This document shows positions 11,980-24,879 of a stretch of 64,000 nt of DNA, piece after piece. The stretch lies in assembly GCA_008508345.1 (NCBI GenBank), contig QNGE01000270.1, forward strand, positions 166,779-230,778. Direction: 5' to 3'. Position 1 is the stretch's first letter, and every line of letters starts with the position of its first letter. The stretch comes from Paragonimus westermani (lineage: Eukaryota > Platyhelminthes > Trematoda > Plagiorchiida > Troglotrematidae). The position numbers and the translations under genes are program-made. The notes below the pieces were generated by a model, which ran no database searches, had not been told where the DNA came from, and worked only from the letters and a program-made list of their open reading frames with translations.

Positions 11980-14900
11980 GTAAGTTCGGTTGACTGTTTT
12001 AATCATAACTGTGAGGGATAGTCAGCATCGCCTGTGCATGACACACATGAATTCCACTGTTCACCCAATACACTCTAACCTAAATTCACCCGTATCTTAG
12101 TACTGATTGCCCAGCGGGTCTAAAGTGGATAATCCTTAGCTCTCGATTTATTGAATGTGACCTATTTTGCAGCTGTGTATCCCCACACAATCAGAAAGTA
12201 GGTTACATAAACCAAACTGCCATGTATTCGACAAAAGTCACCGGAACGGTCGAAATCAGGAGCCAATGGATCTATACTAAAGTTAAGAACAATAGCCATG
12301 TGTGTCATGTCTAAACGATGCTGACTCTCCGCACAAAATTGATCAGTCAGACCTACAAGCAGTCTGAAATGCATTCAGTGTAGTTTACATAATTGTTTAC
12401 TACCTCTAATCAGATTGTCGATACTACGTTCTAATGAACAGTCGGTGTTATTCAGAGGAATATATGCGATCTTCACTCAAAACTAATTTGAATGGTCACG
12501 CGTTCTTGGACAAGAACTGACAGTTTGAATTACTTACGTTGCACCATCCGATAGAAGACATCAAGTGATGTTCAATTCTAACTTGCACTATAATGATTGT
12601 GTGGATTCCGTGTCACCATCCCGTGCTTAGGTGAACCCGTATATGTTTAACGATCAGTCAAGGTTCTTATTTATCAAATAAGGACGTTAGAAGATCAGAG
12701 GATGCTCTTAATAGACGGACAATTCTGTAGTAGTGAAGATTTTTGCTTCCAGCAAACAAGCTCCGTCTCAGAGACCTTCTAAATGTAATCAGAGACCAGC
12801 CAACGCGTGTTAGTCCTGAATACATCGAATCCAGTGGAGTTTAATTTAACCATTCACATGGTTGTTAAGGTTTGGACAGTCTTTATATGTAGTCGGGAAT
12901 TCGGTTGGTATAAATTACACTTCTCTACTTTTGGAGCACGACTTTCGCAGCGTTTGTAGCTACACCTGTTACTAATCAGTCTATCTACATTTTAGTACAC
13001 AACACGGTGGCAATTGTCTTCTGGTGTAAGACCTTTATTAAGAAAGTTGTCGATATGAATAATGCCGCACGATTAACTGTATTCGTCAGTCTTGATATTG
13101 TTATCAGGTCCACTTGTTTGGACGTTTTAGTGAAGCCTTTGAGAATAGCCTATTATATCCAGTCACACCCTGTAGAGTTTATTGTATATGGGCTGATTCG
13201 TTAATCATTCACAACATTTTAAAATGATTTGGTTTATCAGAAACATTTAGTTTGGTCGCCTAAACCATGACCGCAAACCAGTCGGCTGTGTCATCATCAT
13301 CGTGTTGCGACCGCACTCCTCTTTTGCGACTCTCCCGAGAGTACATAAACAGGGATCTGTTAGTCAGAAGGTGAGATGATGTATGAACTATGTAGTTGAG
13401 CTGTCGAAATCGATAAGTAAGGAAATATTTGGAATATTATTATTCTAGGAAATTTGTTGTCTGACAGTTTTCTTGGCTAGATCATGAACATCAAAGACGG
13501 ATGTTACTGAACATCCAGTGGGATAGGCTAGGTTTTGTGATCACTCCGATAATTAGTCTGTACGCCTGTCTATTCACTTATGGTCCACAAGTCATGTGCA
13601 CAAAAGCTGAGTCTAAGTAATCACTTCATATCTTTATTGATTGATTATGTCGTAAACGCTGCACGGAGGTTCCAACCAACTGCACTTTCAGCACGGAAAA
13701 ACTCCGACCTCGGTTGAAGAATCCAGACGAGCAAGCTTGTTTGACACATGTAACCGTTGTCTGCATGTACGCGCATGATGCATTTTTGAGCCCATAGAGC
13801 ATCCTCGTATAAGAAAGACTCATGAAGATGGTTCAGTGCATATAGGGGTTTTGAGTGTTATAAGTTGAACGCCATATGCCGTAGCTCATGACTTCGTCAT
13901 AGTCAGATTGTTTGGATTCATTCGAGTGAGTTAACGGAAATGCGATTTTAATCGGCTATATTCTCGCTAGAAGCAGATTGATCCCCAGCCCTATATATGT
14001 GGCAGGTGTGGTTGGAGTGTTCCTACAATAGTTTTATCATCACTGTGCCTGAATTCTCGGATTGTACTCATCACATCTTCGTGTATGAGCATAGAGCACC
14101 AACGTATGCTGTAAGTTTTAAATCTTCGGCCAGTGGATTTCACTCATTCACCAACCTTTTTAGGCAGCCAGGTCTTTGGTTCGTACTATGCCTAGTACTG
14201 AAACTGAACAGTAGCATGTTTACGCAAAGAATAGAGTGGCAGATCATCACCTGTATGTATGGCTGTATGAGTTGGTACATTCGGCTGCACCGCATATTCA
14301 TTCTATTGTCCACCTGATTTAAGTGCTGTTCTTATTAGCAAAAGATATTCATAATATGTGTTATGATTCACATAATGTACAGCCAATGACCTCATTCAAT
14401 TGATGATGGGGGAGTGGGACAATCGCATATAGGATACAGGAGAAAAGTCTAAAGGCGTTCGAGGTTGACAAACTGAAAAGGAACTTTGGTTGCTCATTCA
14501 GTCACAAGTGATGTACGGCGGATCGTGCAATACCGCTTTGTCATTCTAGTTTGGTGTCCGTCGTGTACATGACCGTTAGATACCAGAAGAATATTTTCAT
14601 TTGTATACAATTCCGACATGAAATTATGGAGAGAAGTATCGTCACAGACTGTCCGGTTGGTATGCAAGGAAAGAACCTCAATAGCGCTGACTTAGCACTT
14701 TCATACTGTGCGTTCCATCGTATAAAACAAATCGCGTGGCTGTTTTTAACTGAAGCATTCTAGGTAGTACATGAAAACCCTGAATTTTCACCGAGGAAAC
14801 GTAATGGAGTCTTGTATTCAAACGTTTTAGTTGTGACTCACAGTCAGTCAGTGGGCATGGTTATCAGATGAAGAAAGTAATCGTAAACCTTTAGAGAACA

Positions 14901-17900
14901 AAACCCCACTGGGGTTAAACAAAATATGACTGAATTTATGTACTGGCTAAACGAGCTGTTCTATCCCACTTAGTGTTCACATGGACAAGACCATCTATCA
15001 TATATAGTGTTCCTGACCAACAGAAAAGTCAAATTTATTTGTCAAGTCTTTGTCTTTCAACTCAGGGGAGTTCAGCTTAACGTTTTGGCTTACGTCTGAG
15101 TTGATGCGGTCTTTTTACACTGGTGTCACACAAAAGTAGGTATTCAACGATATCACAGTTGGATATTAAGACAAAATTGGCTTTGAGCAATTTGTAAATG
15201 AAGTTTATTCACAGATGCTCATAGCCCTGTGAACGGACTATCATTAGAGGCCTCAGTATGTGAACCTCATAATATTCGGTACTTGTAGTCTATTTTTCGC
15301 TTTCATCCGAGAAGACCACGTTAATCTGAAAATGTCTGTTCAGAATTCAAAGTCATTTTGTAGGATCGCGGCTGTTACTCTTGATTATAGCTCATTCTTA
15401 ACGACGGCTTACAGTTTTTTGATGTGTGAAACTTGAAACGGGCATTTTTATTCAGCAATTTAAACAAGACACTTAAAAGATATTGCATGATGTATGCTGA
15501 CATTTCGTACATCAGCGTCAACTTTACAATTACACGAATCTCTTTACTCATCGACCGTCTAGAGGGGCGATGTGCATTGGGTTGGGAAAATCCTTTAAGT
15601 GCTAGGTCAATAAACCGGTTGGAACACACAGAGTCAGCTCGAGTCGGTTGGTTTGGATGGTCAAGGGAAACCTCAGGAATCATGGACTAAGAGGATGTAG
15701 TGAGACTCTGAACGTAAAAGCGAAGTAGACATTATGACCATTAGTCAGGATGCGTCCAGAAAATGAGAACGCGTGCTATTCGCGTGTTTTGGTGATATTT
15801 TAGCACAAACTTTCGCGCTCCTTCAGACAAATATCTCTTCAGTTCGAATCGCATATATCTGTCTATTCCGCATGTATTTTTTATACAGATACGTACAAAC
15901 CAGTAAAGAAAATACGAGGCAACACTAACAGGGTGGTCTGCTTCAGTTGAAAGTACTGCGATTTTTTCGACCGGAATTCACCTAGTTCAGCTGCATTGGG
16001 TGTTCACTTAACTAAATTTACTTACCGTTGGGTTATTCGATTTGTATTATGATCACTTTTGTAGGGCAACCCTACAAAAAAGACCTGTTTTAATGACAAA
16101 TGTGGTATAGTGTGCTACTCATGAACTTTCTAATATAACCGCTAGATCATAAACCGGTCATGCACAGCTTTACTTCCCCCTTCAGGCAATTTTCTGTACG
16201 GATTCTTCTCTGTTATGTGAACAGCATATTCGATAGATTTCTTTTATCAGCTTGAAGTATGGATGTCCTATGGAGGCCTCATCTCACAACAGCATCGTCC
16301 CAGCAACTTGTCCGTGTGACCAAAAACGACGGTCACATTTTCGCCTCAAATTCACATACAATCCTTAAGTGAAGGTGATAGCTAACGAGGTATTGCGTTA
16401 GTTCATGGTTTATTTGTTTAGAAAGATTGATTAACATCATTACCGTAACGTCTGTAGCATGAATGATAAACAGTGCAGCAGATTTGATAATTTAGAAGAC
16501 CCGGTTGTGAAAAATTTAGGCTGGCTGCATTCGAACCAGCGCCAGGGCAGCACGCCCACACACGGCAAGTTCTTTACCAGCTTGGCTACAAACCCAAGCA
16601 GGGAGTTCAGCATTTTCACATTCGGACTCATCCATTTGGTGGATTCCACATGACATAGTGAGTTGGTTAATAACTCAATCCGAGCTTGGGGTTCTTAGTA
16701 GAAGTTTGTGATATCTGAAAATATCTATAGAGAAAAACATTATCTGTTGGACCACATGCATCCACTTTTTCAATATATTGATAGTAGAGTTCGAAAAGAT
16801 GAAATCTGATATTTGCAATGTAAAACAATAATTTTTCTTCAGAACGAGGACTCAGTTTATGTGAATTTGATACTAATGAGTGAAAACGAAATGTCGGCAT
16901 CTCATGCTTCATCTGGTAGGTATTTTGTTTGGATAACTGAACTAAGATGGGTGTCAGCCAAAAATTGCGCAATATATTACACTTAGTATGTTCTGCCGTT
17001 TTTGAAAGAACGTGGTAGGTTATGGTTTAGAGAATAGGTAATTTGGAAGATGACCGCAAGACATAAAAGCAAGACCTGTCATTGAAAGAATGTGCTTACG
17101 AACGACGGGAAATTTTGTAGTTTGTTGGATGGAGTCGGCCCATATCAACTTCAGCTTCATCATGTAGACGTGAACGCGGTCCGTGACTATGACCGCTTAA
17201 GTGCACACATACAGCAACCACTTTCATCTGTTTATATGACGTACTGATTAATGCGGTATGCGCTGATCAGCATGTTTCTTCAAGACAAGATCAGTGCCCG
17301 AACTGTACTTTATTTTATACGTGGTTCCCTAGAATATTAGATGGTCTGTTGAACAAAGTTGGGAACCATAACCATTACTTAAGTCAAGTAAAGTACGTGA
17401 ATATTACACAACAACAAGGTGGCTACTACTATTGTGTGCTACACCAGATCACGTGTGGCCTACCTCACTGTTGCAGGAGCGTATTAGTTAACCTGAGTTA
17501 GAACCCACCGAGTTAACACGAACTCAACCTGTGGTAATATATTATGGTCGGTAATTGTGGTTTCGGCGGGAATTTACAAGTGACTAGAGCATTGCTACAA
17601 ACGGAGGGACAAAGCCTGAAGTGGTTGCGTGTCCCTTAACAGTACATCTAAGCGGATGTTAATGACAATACCTAAGATAAATTTATCCCAGTATCCCATG
17701 TTCGAATTGGAGATTTGGACACGTGTGACCTAGGTCATGTATGTATACACAGAGCATGTGTGCAGAAACAACTCAGGTGTACACGATATACTGAACACCA
17801 ATAGCAGTTTATTTACGTTCAGTTGTATCCGCCCTCCTCCCATATCAAGCTAGTCCCAGGCAGGTAGTTGTAACAACCGTTAGATTCTGTTTTGTATACA

Positions 17901-19527
17901 TCAAGACAGATCAAAGTCAATGGAAGTCTTTGTTCAACAAGATGAACCATGTCACACTCCTACCCCGGAAGGCGATCATGTATATCACACACTCATGGAC
18001 TTTGCCGGTCATCTGTATGCGCGATTTGGGACGATGCGTAGTCACATGCGTACCGGATAATATGGGGCGATAGTATGCAGTGACACACAGACAAACAAAT
18101 CGACCGACGGACGAGCACGGTATCACTCGATAGTAGGTTGGTCCAAGGATCGCCATCTTGGATGGTCGACCTCTGTTAATGCGTGTAATTCTGACACCGC
18201 TATACCTGATATGATTAGACTCAACAGGTCAACCATCCTGATCTGCTGTGTTAGGGTGATAACAACAGTTCATTTAATTCCCAGTAGGTACACTCCTTTT
18301 ACGTGGCTACAAACGTGGCATATTTGTACAAATGATGTTCTAAGATGTGTTTTTTTGACACCAATATATTCATGTTATTGCGGATAGGTGGTTGGTCCAC
18401 TTCACAAGTATGTTTTGGGAACTGGTTATGCTTGCGTACCGACAAGTATGTTGAATCTGCAATGTGATCATCCTCCAACGGGGGTGATTCATCTCTCATT
18501 GGGGCGGTCTAGTGTATACTCACTGCAGATGAGCGTTTGTCTCTTTAGGACAGAGACTGGGCATGGGTGACGGGTAGACTAAGTCAATGACTGGGACTTT
18601 CTGTTCCAGCATGCATTCGGTGTAAGTCGGTAAGTGATCCACTGGCTCAATCTTCTTCACCTAGCTGTTTTGTTCACTTTTCACGTCAGGGAAGCCATAT
18701 TATCGTAAGCTGAGTGTGAATTCATTTGCTTGACAAATACTACCTGTGTTGATATAGTGTTCTATCGACCGAATATGGTTTGTTGTCAGTATTGACATGA
18801 CAAACAAAAGATCAGAAGTTACTATCATAATGCTACATTTTTTCGAAAGATACGTGATGCACGTTTTATGATGTCAAGGGGATGTTTAATGATTTGACTC
18901 TCCTATACAGTTTGTTTTAGAAATTATTCTATCCTAACCAACTTGGGCCACTTATCTCGCTGGACAGGTTAACTAGTTGTCAGATTAGGTGATTTTCCAT
19001 TACAAGTGGAATAATTAATATTTTAATGAAAAATACCACTTCGTCACATGCACCGTCGGCGTGGGAGCCAATAATCAAAAAATATTTCTAAGTGAGGGAT
19101 GAGCCGGAAAGGTAGGATGACTTTAATCTACACGGCACTTCGGCACTTCGAATTCATCCTGGTGGACGCTATCCTCTTGTTTAACCGGACTGTACAGGAG
19201 TCTAAGACTAAGGGTAGCGGCAACCTTGTCGTCAGAATATGATGTAACTCTAGAGGTAACAAAAACCACCCGTGGTCTGGATGAGATTGATAGGTGTGGC
19301 ATGACACAAACATCGGGATCAAACTGATCACGTTTCCATGTGACTCAATTAACAGCGTTCCAGCTATGATTCTGTCTTCTTCTTCGTTAATTTTCGCTGT
19401 TTACCGTTTAGCTAAGAAAACAGTTATGTGAACATCCGGACACACACTGGTTTGTTCGACGTGAAATCTAAAATAAACCGTCTGTGTCCTCATACATGGC
19501 TCATTTTTTTCTGTCTCACTCCCACAG
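11980..19527 (+). other. p53 intron, about 7.5 kb
   Basis: Bounded by GTAAGT at 11980 and by CTCACTCCCACAG before 19528. It contains an inverted tRNA-derived SINE (16518-16650). Two further AG...GT segments look somewhat exon-like (14006-14110 and 18388-18566) but do not resemble p53 and are not needed for phase. Confidence 0.55.
16518..16650 (-). mobile_element. tRNA-derived SINE (family 2), reverse orientation
   Basis: Read on the minus strand, a head with GCCAAGCTGGTAAAGAAC (A-box-like) and CTGGTTCGAATGCAG (B box) is followed by other family sequence. The part GGATTCCACCAAATGG through CAGCTTGGCTAC and beyond is shared with the copy at 47842-48000, including the 3'-lying segment TTCACATTCGGACTC. 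The tRNA-like acceptor stem is degraded, so this is an older copy. It sits in a p53 intron. Confidence 0.75.
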
Positions 19528-19624
19528 AGATTCCTTTCCCGGCTACTATGGTTTCGATCTTTATCGACCGTTGTGTGGAGATGCGTACGAAGCTACGGAG
19601 ACTAAGCCAAGCACTGCTTATTTT
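19528..19624 (+). CDS. p53: p53/p63 homologue, exon 3: start of the DNA-binding domain
   Basis: A strong acceptor (pyrimidine-rich TCTGTCTCACTCCCACAG) opens a 97-nt exon; it uses two bases from exon 2 and ends in phase 0 at TTT|GTAAGC. The peptide begins DSFPGYYGFDLYR. This aligns with the first strand of the p53 core (human YQGSYGFRLGF) and with the p63 segment containing YPGPHSFDVSF. The later ETKPSTAYF aligns with the AKSVTCTYS loop, which puts a Lys at or next to the DNA-contacting Lys120 of human p53. An in-frame Cys follows the first strand and has no counterpart I recognise. Confidence 0.85.
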
Positions 19625-20966
19625 GTAAGCAATATTTTACAGTTTCGTTTATTTTTCCTCATGATTTAGATGCCTTTCGAATCGTCATCAGCCAATTTGT
19701 TCAGGTCGGACATACACTGATGACCGGGTTAGAATTAATCCCCAAATCGTTCGTATGAGATTGTCTGAAACATAACCTGTGACAACTGGGTTGTAGGTAG
19801 CAGCGAGAAAAGGAAACGTTGGTCATTACACTACCACCTGGAAGGTTGGACGTCTCCTTAAGAATCAGTTAACAGCAAGCAAGGTTGATAAATTCTAACG
19901 ATGATTGGCATATAATTTGAAGCAGGTTAATTCAAGAACTTTAAAATTACAAAGTACCTCTCTGGAGTGCCCTTATCCATGTGGAAAATTCAAACTACAT
20001 CGATTGATCCGTCAGACACCAATATTCAGCAGTAATTATCCAACCGCACCATTTGAAATAAGCTAGTACAAAATCATTACCATAGGGGATTTTGAGTTTT
20101 TGCCGTTGTATCGAATGCATCTCTCTCAAGATTTATCTATATACTAGGACCGATAACAAAGTTATGGACATTGTATACTGATTAGGATGCAATCACATGA
20201 AATTGGATCGGTCGTTTGTGAGTTTTGTGATCGAGCGGTTGATACGCAGATGTGAATGTGGGACCCATGTTCCTCAAGTTTATTCACTTTACATCCGATA
20301 TCATGCAGGCACCAGTCTTCTTGAAAAGTAGTCATGGAGAAGCTGGTGTAGTATCGCTCTTTGGGATCACAATGTTATCAAAGAGACGGGTAGAACTTCT
20401 GACAGAAAACAAGTAAGCATTATTTGTCTTAGTGATAACTTCGTCTGAGAAAATTAGTTCAATAGTGCCTTACATTTTACCGTGGGAAAGGGCACTGACA
20501 ATCGTCAATGATAGTCTATTCCAGTGAGCCTGTTCTAGAGAAGATGTGATCTGACGAAAAGAAGGAATCTTAATTTGTACAACTTTCTCCCGTGGCCACG
20601 CACAGGTTTTGGTTACCAAAACTGACATATATTTTCGCGAAAGCCTTAGAGAAAGAAAAGTAATTGAGGATTTGGTCGCCTCAAAGTCATTCTTACTCGC
20701 TCTGGAATTTTCAAGCCTACTACTGTTTTCCTACCACCTCGACGAACGTGTTACAATACATTTTTGTCTCTTTTAAAGTCAGTAAGTCTCATCGAGTTAG
20801 CATATTTAAGCGAAGGGTTGATATATTCTTCGATGTGTACATAGTGGAAGCGTAACAATATGTTACATATTGACATGCTTACGTTTTATGCTTATCATAG
20901 AAAACAAGGTTGCTACATTTACTTACGTCTTCATTCCATTTATTTGTTTTCAATTTTTGCGATTAG
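19625..20966 (+). other. p53 intron, 1.3 kb
   Basis: Donor GTAAGC, acceptor CAATTTTTGCGATTAG. A 142-nt segment at 20606-20747 has an open frame between a fair acceptor and a weak GTGTTA donor, but including it would break phase with exon 4. Confidence 0.7.
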
Positions 20967-21127
20967 TATTTCAAAGACGATCAAGGGTGGACCAATTTGT
21001 ATGCAAAGAAGACACCCACCTGGTGGACATTATCGTACTGGTGTCAAAGACAACCACCCGAAGGATCATTCATCCGACTAACACCGGTGTATGGTACCTC
21101 AGACAAACAACAGGAAGTAATTCAAAG
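20967..21127 (+). CDS. p53: p53/p63 homologue, exon 4: core domain up to the first zinc ligand
   Basis: 161 nt in phase 0 from TTGCGATTAG|TATTTC to CAAAG|GTAAAC, leaving AG, which with the next exon makes Arg. The peptide NLYAKKTPTWWTLSYW aligns with KLYCQIAKTCPIQIKV of p63, and QPPEGSFIRLTPVYG with PPPQGAVIRAMPVYK. EVIQR then aligns with EVVKR just before the first zinc-binding Cys. The Arg at the junction corresponds to human Arg175. Another frame is open across the same exon and looks deceptively protein-like, but only this one keeps phase with both neighbours and aligns to the family. Confidence 0.92.
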
Positions 21128-24100
21128 GTAAACACTCATTGTCCTGTTTTTTGTCATTTTCATCGTATTTAAACATCCCTTCTAATCGATCTGGTTATAT
21201 CAAGTCCTATATCATATATTTGTCTGATTCTGATAGCTCATACCGAAGCTGGAAATTTCATCTATCAAAATCAGGCTGTCATCGAACATGTATTGTTCGA
21301 AACGAATTTCTTTAAAAAGGGGAATGAAAACAGCCCGGAACTTTAACACTTCCAAAGAATACCAGGTTGTTTACAACAGTGTTTGTTAGTGCGCAACCCA
21401 CATTGTCACAATGAAGCATAGGATAGACTTTTTCCGGTAGTTTTTACGTAATCTGAAGTAATTTCATCTGCTCTATCACCGCTGGCATCTCATTACTTGT
21501 CAGCCTAATATTAGTGCGCGATGTAGTAAGCTGTTGCCAAACTTTATGACTTGAAGTGAGTGTGTGTACGTAGTTCTAATAGCCGCTAGGCGTATTATGT
21601 GCTTATGTTTTATCTTTAGCCTGTTTTGCATCAAGTTGCGATTCATCCAACGGAAACGATCTGTAGATCGAAACTGCTGAAGTTGTCTAATTGTATTCAG
21701 TTTGATAATTTGTTCTATACTACCATGGCATTGAGATCCAGTCGCGTTACGCGTTGCTTAACGTCTTCGTGAAAGATCGTTTTACAGGGTAATCAACTGA
21801 GTATCACTCTCGTGTATACTACATAGACTGCATACGACTAGGTACATCTATGTGTTTGTACATCAACTGACCACTACTTAGGAAACCAGAGGAAGAACGA
21901 ACTCTTATATGACTAAGTCGTTCGTTGTATATATCCTTAGATATGCTTAGTATCTTTTCGAGTCCTGCTAAACTAGCCACTTGTCAGTAAGTGGGTGTGC
22001 ATTTTTAAAAAAGCTCATTGAACCCGGTGCATGATTTATATTTATACGGAGTTATGTTGACAAAGATCACGGTCTTTTTCTGACAATTCTTCTCGTAATT
22101 GAGGCTTGACGCCACATGCCCAAAGTAATGTTCTGTCCTCGACCATTGTGAATATTAATGAATTTAGTGAATGGATTTGATTATCTGGACGCACGCCTGT
22201 TCTCCGAGTTTGACATTTAGATTATAGACGCTTCATCAGCAACTGAGATGATGTCATGTGTCGGAAGGTTTTACCATATAGGTGCAGTTAGTGGTTGACG
22301 ATGTTGACGATGTAACCTCGATCAACGATGAGATGCTCGTAGTTCGAATGTCAAGCCGTGTGACTGTCTGTTGTGTCCAACTTAAACTGACAGACTGGCT
22401 GGTGTGTTCAGAAAATAGATGGGCTTTTGGTCCACATATATTTACTTTCTGTCTCCTCTCTTCTTCCGTGCTAATTCGTCGGGCACTGACAAGTCTGTTC
22501 TATTACTCATCATTCGAGCCTACGAGTGTATCTTGTTCATTCGCTTTGTAACGCGGTGAGATTAAAATAACATAAATAACTATGAACCTCAGAAGTAATC
22601 TGTGGAACTTACCATCCTGAAGTGTGTCCCACTATGTTCAGTTCCACAGTCCAAACACACCTGGAAACGAACACACAGGTCTATCGTCCTTATCTCAAGT
22701 AGATTTGGCACTCAGTCAAAGTGTTCAAAGGTTGACCACTAGCAAAAGTGTGGAGTGTTCGAGAAAACATCATACTCCGGAAAACTGGCTGAATTATATC
22801 AATGCTCAGCGAAATACAAACCCCTCAGGAGAGGACTAATTCCTACCTGCAAAACACATCACACCTCCTGCCACTCATCAACACATCTCTTCTCACTAAA
22901 TAAGGGTGAACGGTTAGGGGGTCACTCACTGAAACTGAGTGCTGGTTCAGTTAAGTCAGTGTGTAGACAGAACTGCTTCACAGACATGACCTGTCCACAT
23001 TGGAACACATTGCCCGACTCGGTGGTCACGGCTGAACCGGTTGAGAGTAGCAAACTATTACTCAATCGGCACATACGTGAGGGCCAAGCTGTACTACAAG
23101 TTTTCTAACAGTTATACCAGCATCTCTGATTGAATTTTGTCTCAGTTTGTTTCAGTGTTTGTTGCTGAACTAATCGTAGCCAGCATCCTCATTGGGTATA
23201 CCTTTTTGTCTAGTCCCGTTCACTTTTCCTTTACACCTATAAACCGTCCAGCACGTTTTTACCGACCAGCACAGAGATGGGAACGCGCAAGCAACGAATC
23301 TTCTCTCTCCTGTAACAACCTATGAGCCTATTTGTCAAATCCCTGTACGGTTTAGTTTATTCTATGCAAATGCTCCTCACTAGTTCCCACCCACGCATGT
23401 GTAGAATTAGCACTATTGGTCATGTTTTGCGTGGTTGCTTGCTGTCTGTTCATTTACAAATAGTCAATCCCTGACAGCTGCACCACCTTTTTATTGACTC
23501 CACTATTGATTCAGCGAGCTTCATTTGAATGAAGGCTTCTAAGCCACATCATGGTAATACCGTTAACTTGTGTCAAGCGCCATTCTCACGGCATACACAT
23601 GAGTTAAATACATGTAAATCACTTTTCCTAACAGGCAGATTTTTCGTGCAAAATGAGTCCACCCAAAGAAAGCGTTTTGTTTTAGGTAGTCCATTACAAT
23701 TAAATAATCGTCAAAAATTAGTTACAAAATTTCCTCAAAAACAGATGCAACTACAGTACTGTTTGAACGGGCCGACTAATTGACCACACGTGTCACAGAA
23801 GTACACAAAGACTAGCGCATAAAAACACGACTAAAATGAATGACTGTTTATTCATCAATGCTTGACAAACAGGTCAGTGAATACTGATAAAACATATACG
23901 TCAGTTAACCGGCCTATTCACGCTCTGCGTGCTGAGTTATGAACAGTTAATCGATTCAGCTACTGTAGATGCAGTAACTCAGTGGCGTCCATTCGGTTAC
24001 CTAGTAGTAGGCCTGATCACAGAAGACGAAGAGCATTGACAGGAGGCATTGTTGAACAACAGTGATGATAAAATGAACCAGCCTCAGCTCCCTGACAATC

Positions 24101-24736
24101 ACGACGTCTGCAAGAAGCAAGTTGATGATCTGACCGGTAACACGTCCTGAATGTTTGAAGAAAGAGGGTCCGCATTTCACAGAAATTCCGCAAATTGTTG
24201 CTGTAAGTTCTATCATAGACAGTGCTTCTGGAGGGCGATCAAAGTACTCTTTATTTGAAAATTTCCCGGCCTCTGTTTCACCGCATGAAGAAAAGGTGCT
24301 GTTTTAGAGCAATAGATAAAAGATGTTGACATATCAAACGGAAATGCGCACCGGTTGAAATACGGATACAATTAATGTGAGAAAACAAATAGCTGAGCGC
24401 GTAGGAATCAACACTACACGTTTAGCAAAGTGACTCATTTTTCAGTTACACTTAATGAGCTCTATCATTTGCACTTCATATGTTTTGTATATACCACGCT
24501 TATTACCGTCAAATTTTCAAGATTTATTTTCTGCCTGTATGACAGCATCAACTCACCTAGTGACACCAGTTAATTGGAACCTAGAGGTACTACTGTTATT
24601 GATTTTCGACTGGATGCATAGTATGGCTTGCTATTTCCTCACGATTCGCGAGACTTTTATTAAAGGGCATTGTTAACAGGAGGTAGGTCAGTATCACCAC
24701 ATTTCACAGATCCACTGATATACTTTAAATTGACAG
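21128..24736 (+). other. p53 intron, 3.6 kb, with a CR1-like 3' end
   Basis: Donor GTAAAC, acceptor ACTTTAAATTGACAG. It contains the LINE 3' end at 22749-23322. A minus-strand 71-codon frame at 24001-24216 is hydrophobic but matches nothing I know. Confidence 0.7.
22749..23322 (+). mobile_element. CR1-like LINE, 5'-truncated 3' end (end of RT ORF plus 3' UTR)
   Basis: Encodes the typical tail of CR1/Jockey-type ORF2: GERLGGHSLKL, then CFTDMTCPHWNTLPDSVV, as in the family pattern G-H-x-x-K-L ... F-x-x-R-V-x-x-x-W-N-x-L-P-x-x-V-V. The frame ends with TAA after LQVF, then about 215 bases of 3' UTR. A second copy, inverted and nearly identical, lies at 45757-46331. The shared segment starts at GTGTGGAGTGTTCGAG and ends at TGTAACAACCT. 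This copy keeps Trp in the WNTLPD motif. Confidence 0.85.
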
Positions 24737-24879
24737 ATGTTTTGAAGATTTCATGGCAATGCCAACTAACTCAATGGCTCGGTATAGCATCGTGGTTGTG
24801 GGGAACTCGCTGGCCGATTACTTTTTTGACCCCGTGACAGAACGGCTATGTGTGACTTTACCATACGAAAAACCAAAAG
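24737..24879 (+). CDS. p53: p53/p63 homologue, exon 5: core domain with the GNS and PYE blocks
   Basis: 143 nt between ATTGACAG and AAAAG|GTGAGT. It begins by completing Arg, then Cys, the equivalent of zinc ligand Cys176. The next block, VVVGNSLADYFFDP, then VTERLCVTLPYEKP, aligns with IRVEGNSHAQYVEDP and ITGRQSVLVPYEPP of p63, which makes the family assignment secure. After the Cys the sequence is FEDFM where the family has PNHE or PHHE, so the His that binds zinc (human His179) is absent. One base (G) is left for the next codon. Confidence 0.95.

Noticed and set aside
14006..14110. Segment between TATATGTGGCAG and GCT|GTAAGT, 35 codons in phase 0
   Set aside because: Good splice sites and open frame, but exon 2 joins exon 3 in phase without it, it would break that phase alone, and it does not resemble p53. 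It could still be an alternative exon.
18388..18566. Open segment with an acceptor-like GCGGATAG and a GTGACG donor
   Set aside because: Phase could be made to fit after 14006-14110, but the donor is poor and there is no family resemblance.
18590..18640. Possible micro-exon between CTTTCTGTTCCAG and two nearby GTAAG sites
   Set aside because: Ten or twenty bases only; not needed for the p53 frame and not testable without transcripts.
20606..20747. 47-codon segment that reads well between GCCACGCACAG and GAAC|GTGTTA
   Set aside because: Joining it forces exon 4 into a frame that does not align with p53; the p53 frame of exon 4 needs a direct join from exon 3.
20967..21127. Alternative frame of exon 4 reading CKEDTHLVDIIVLVSK
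   Set aside because: Open and protein-like, but out of phase with both neighbours, and the other frame aligns to the p53 core.
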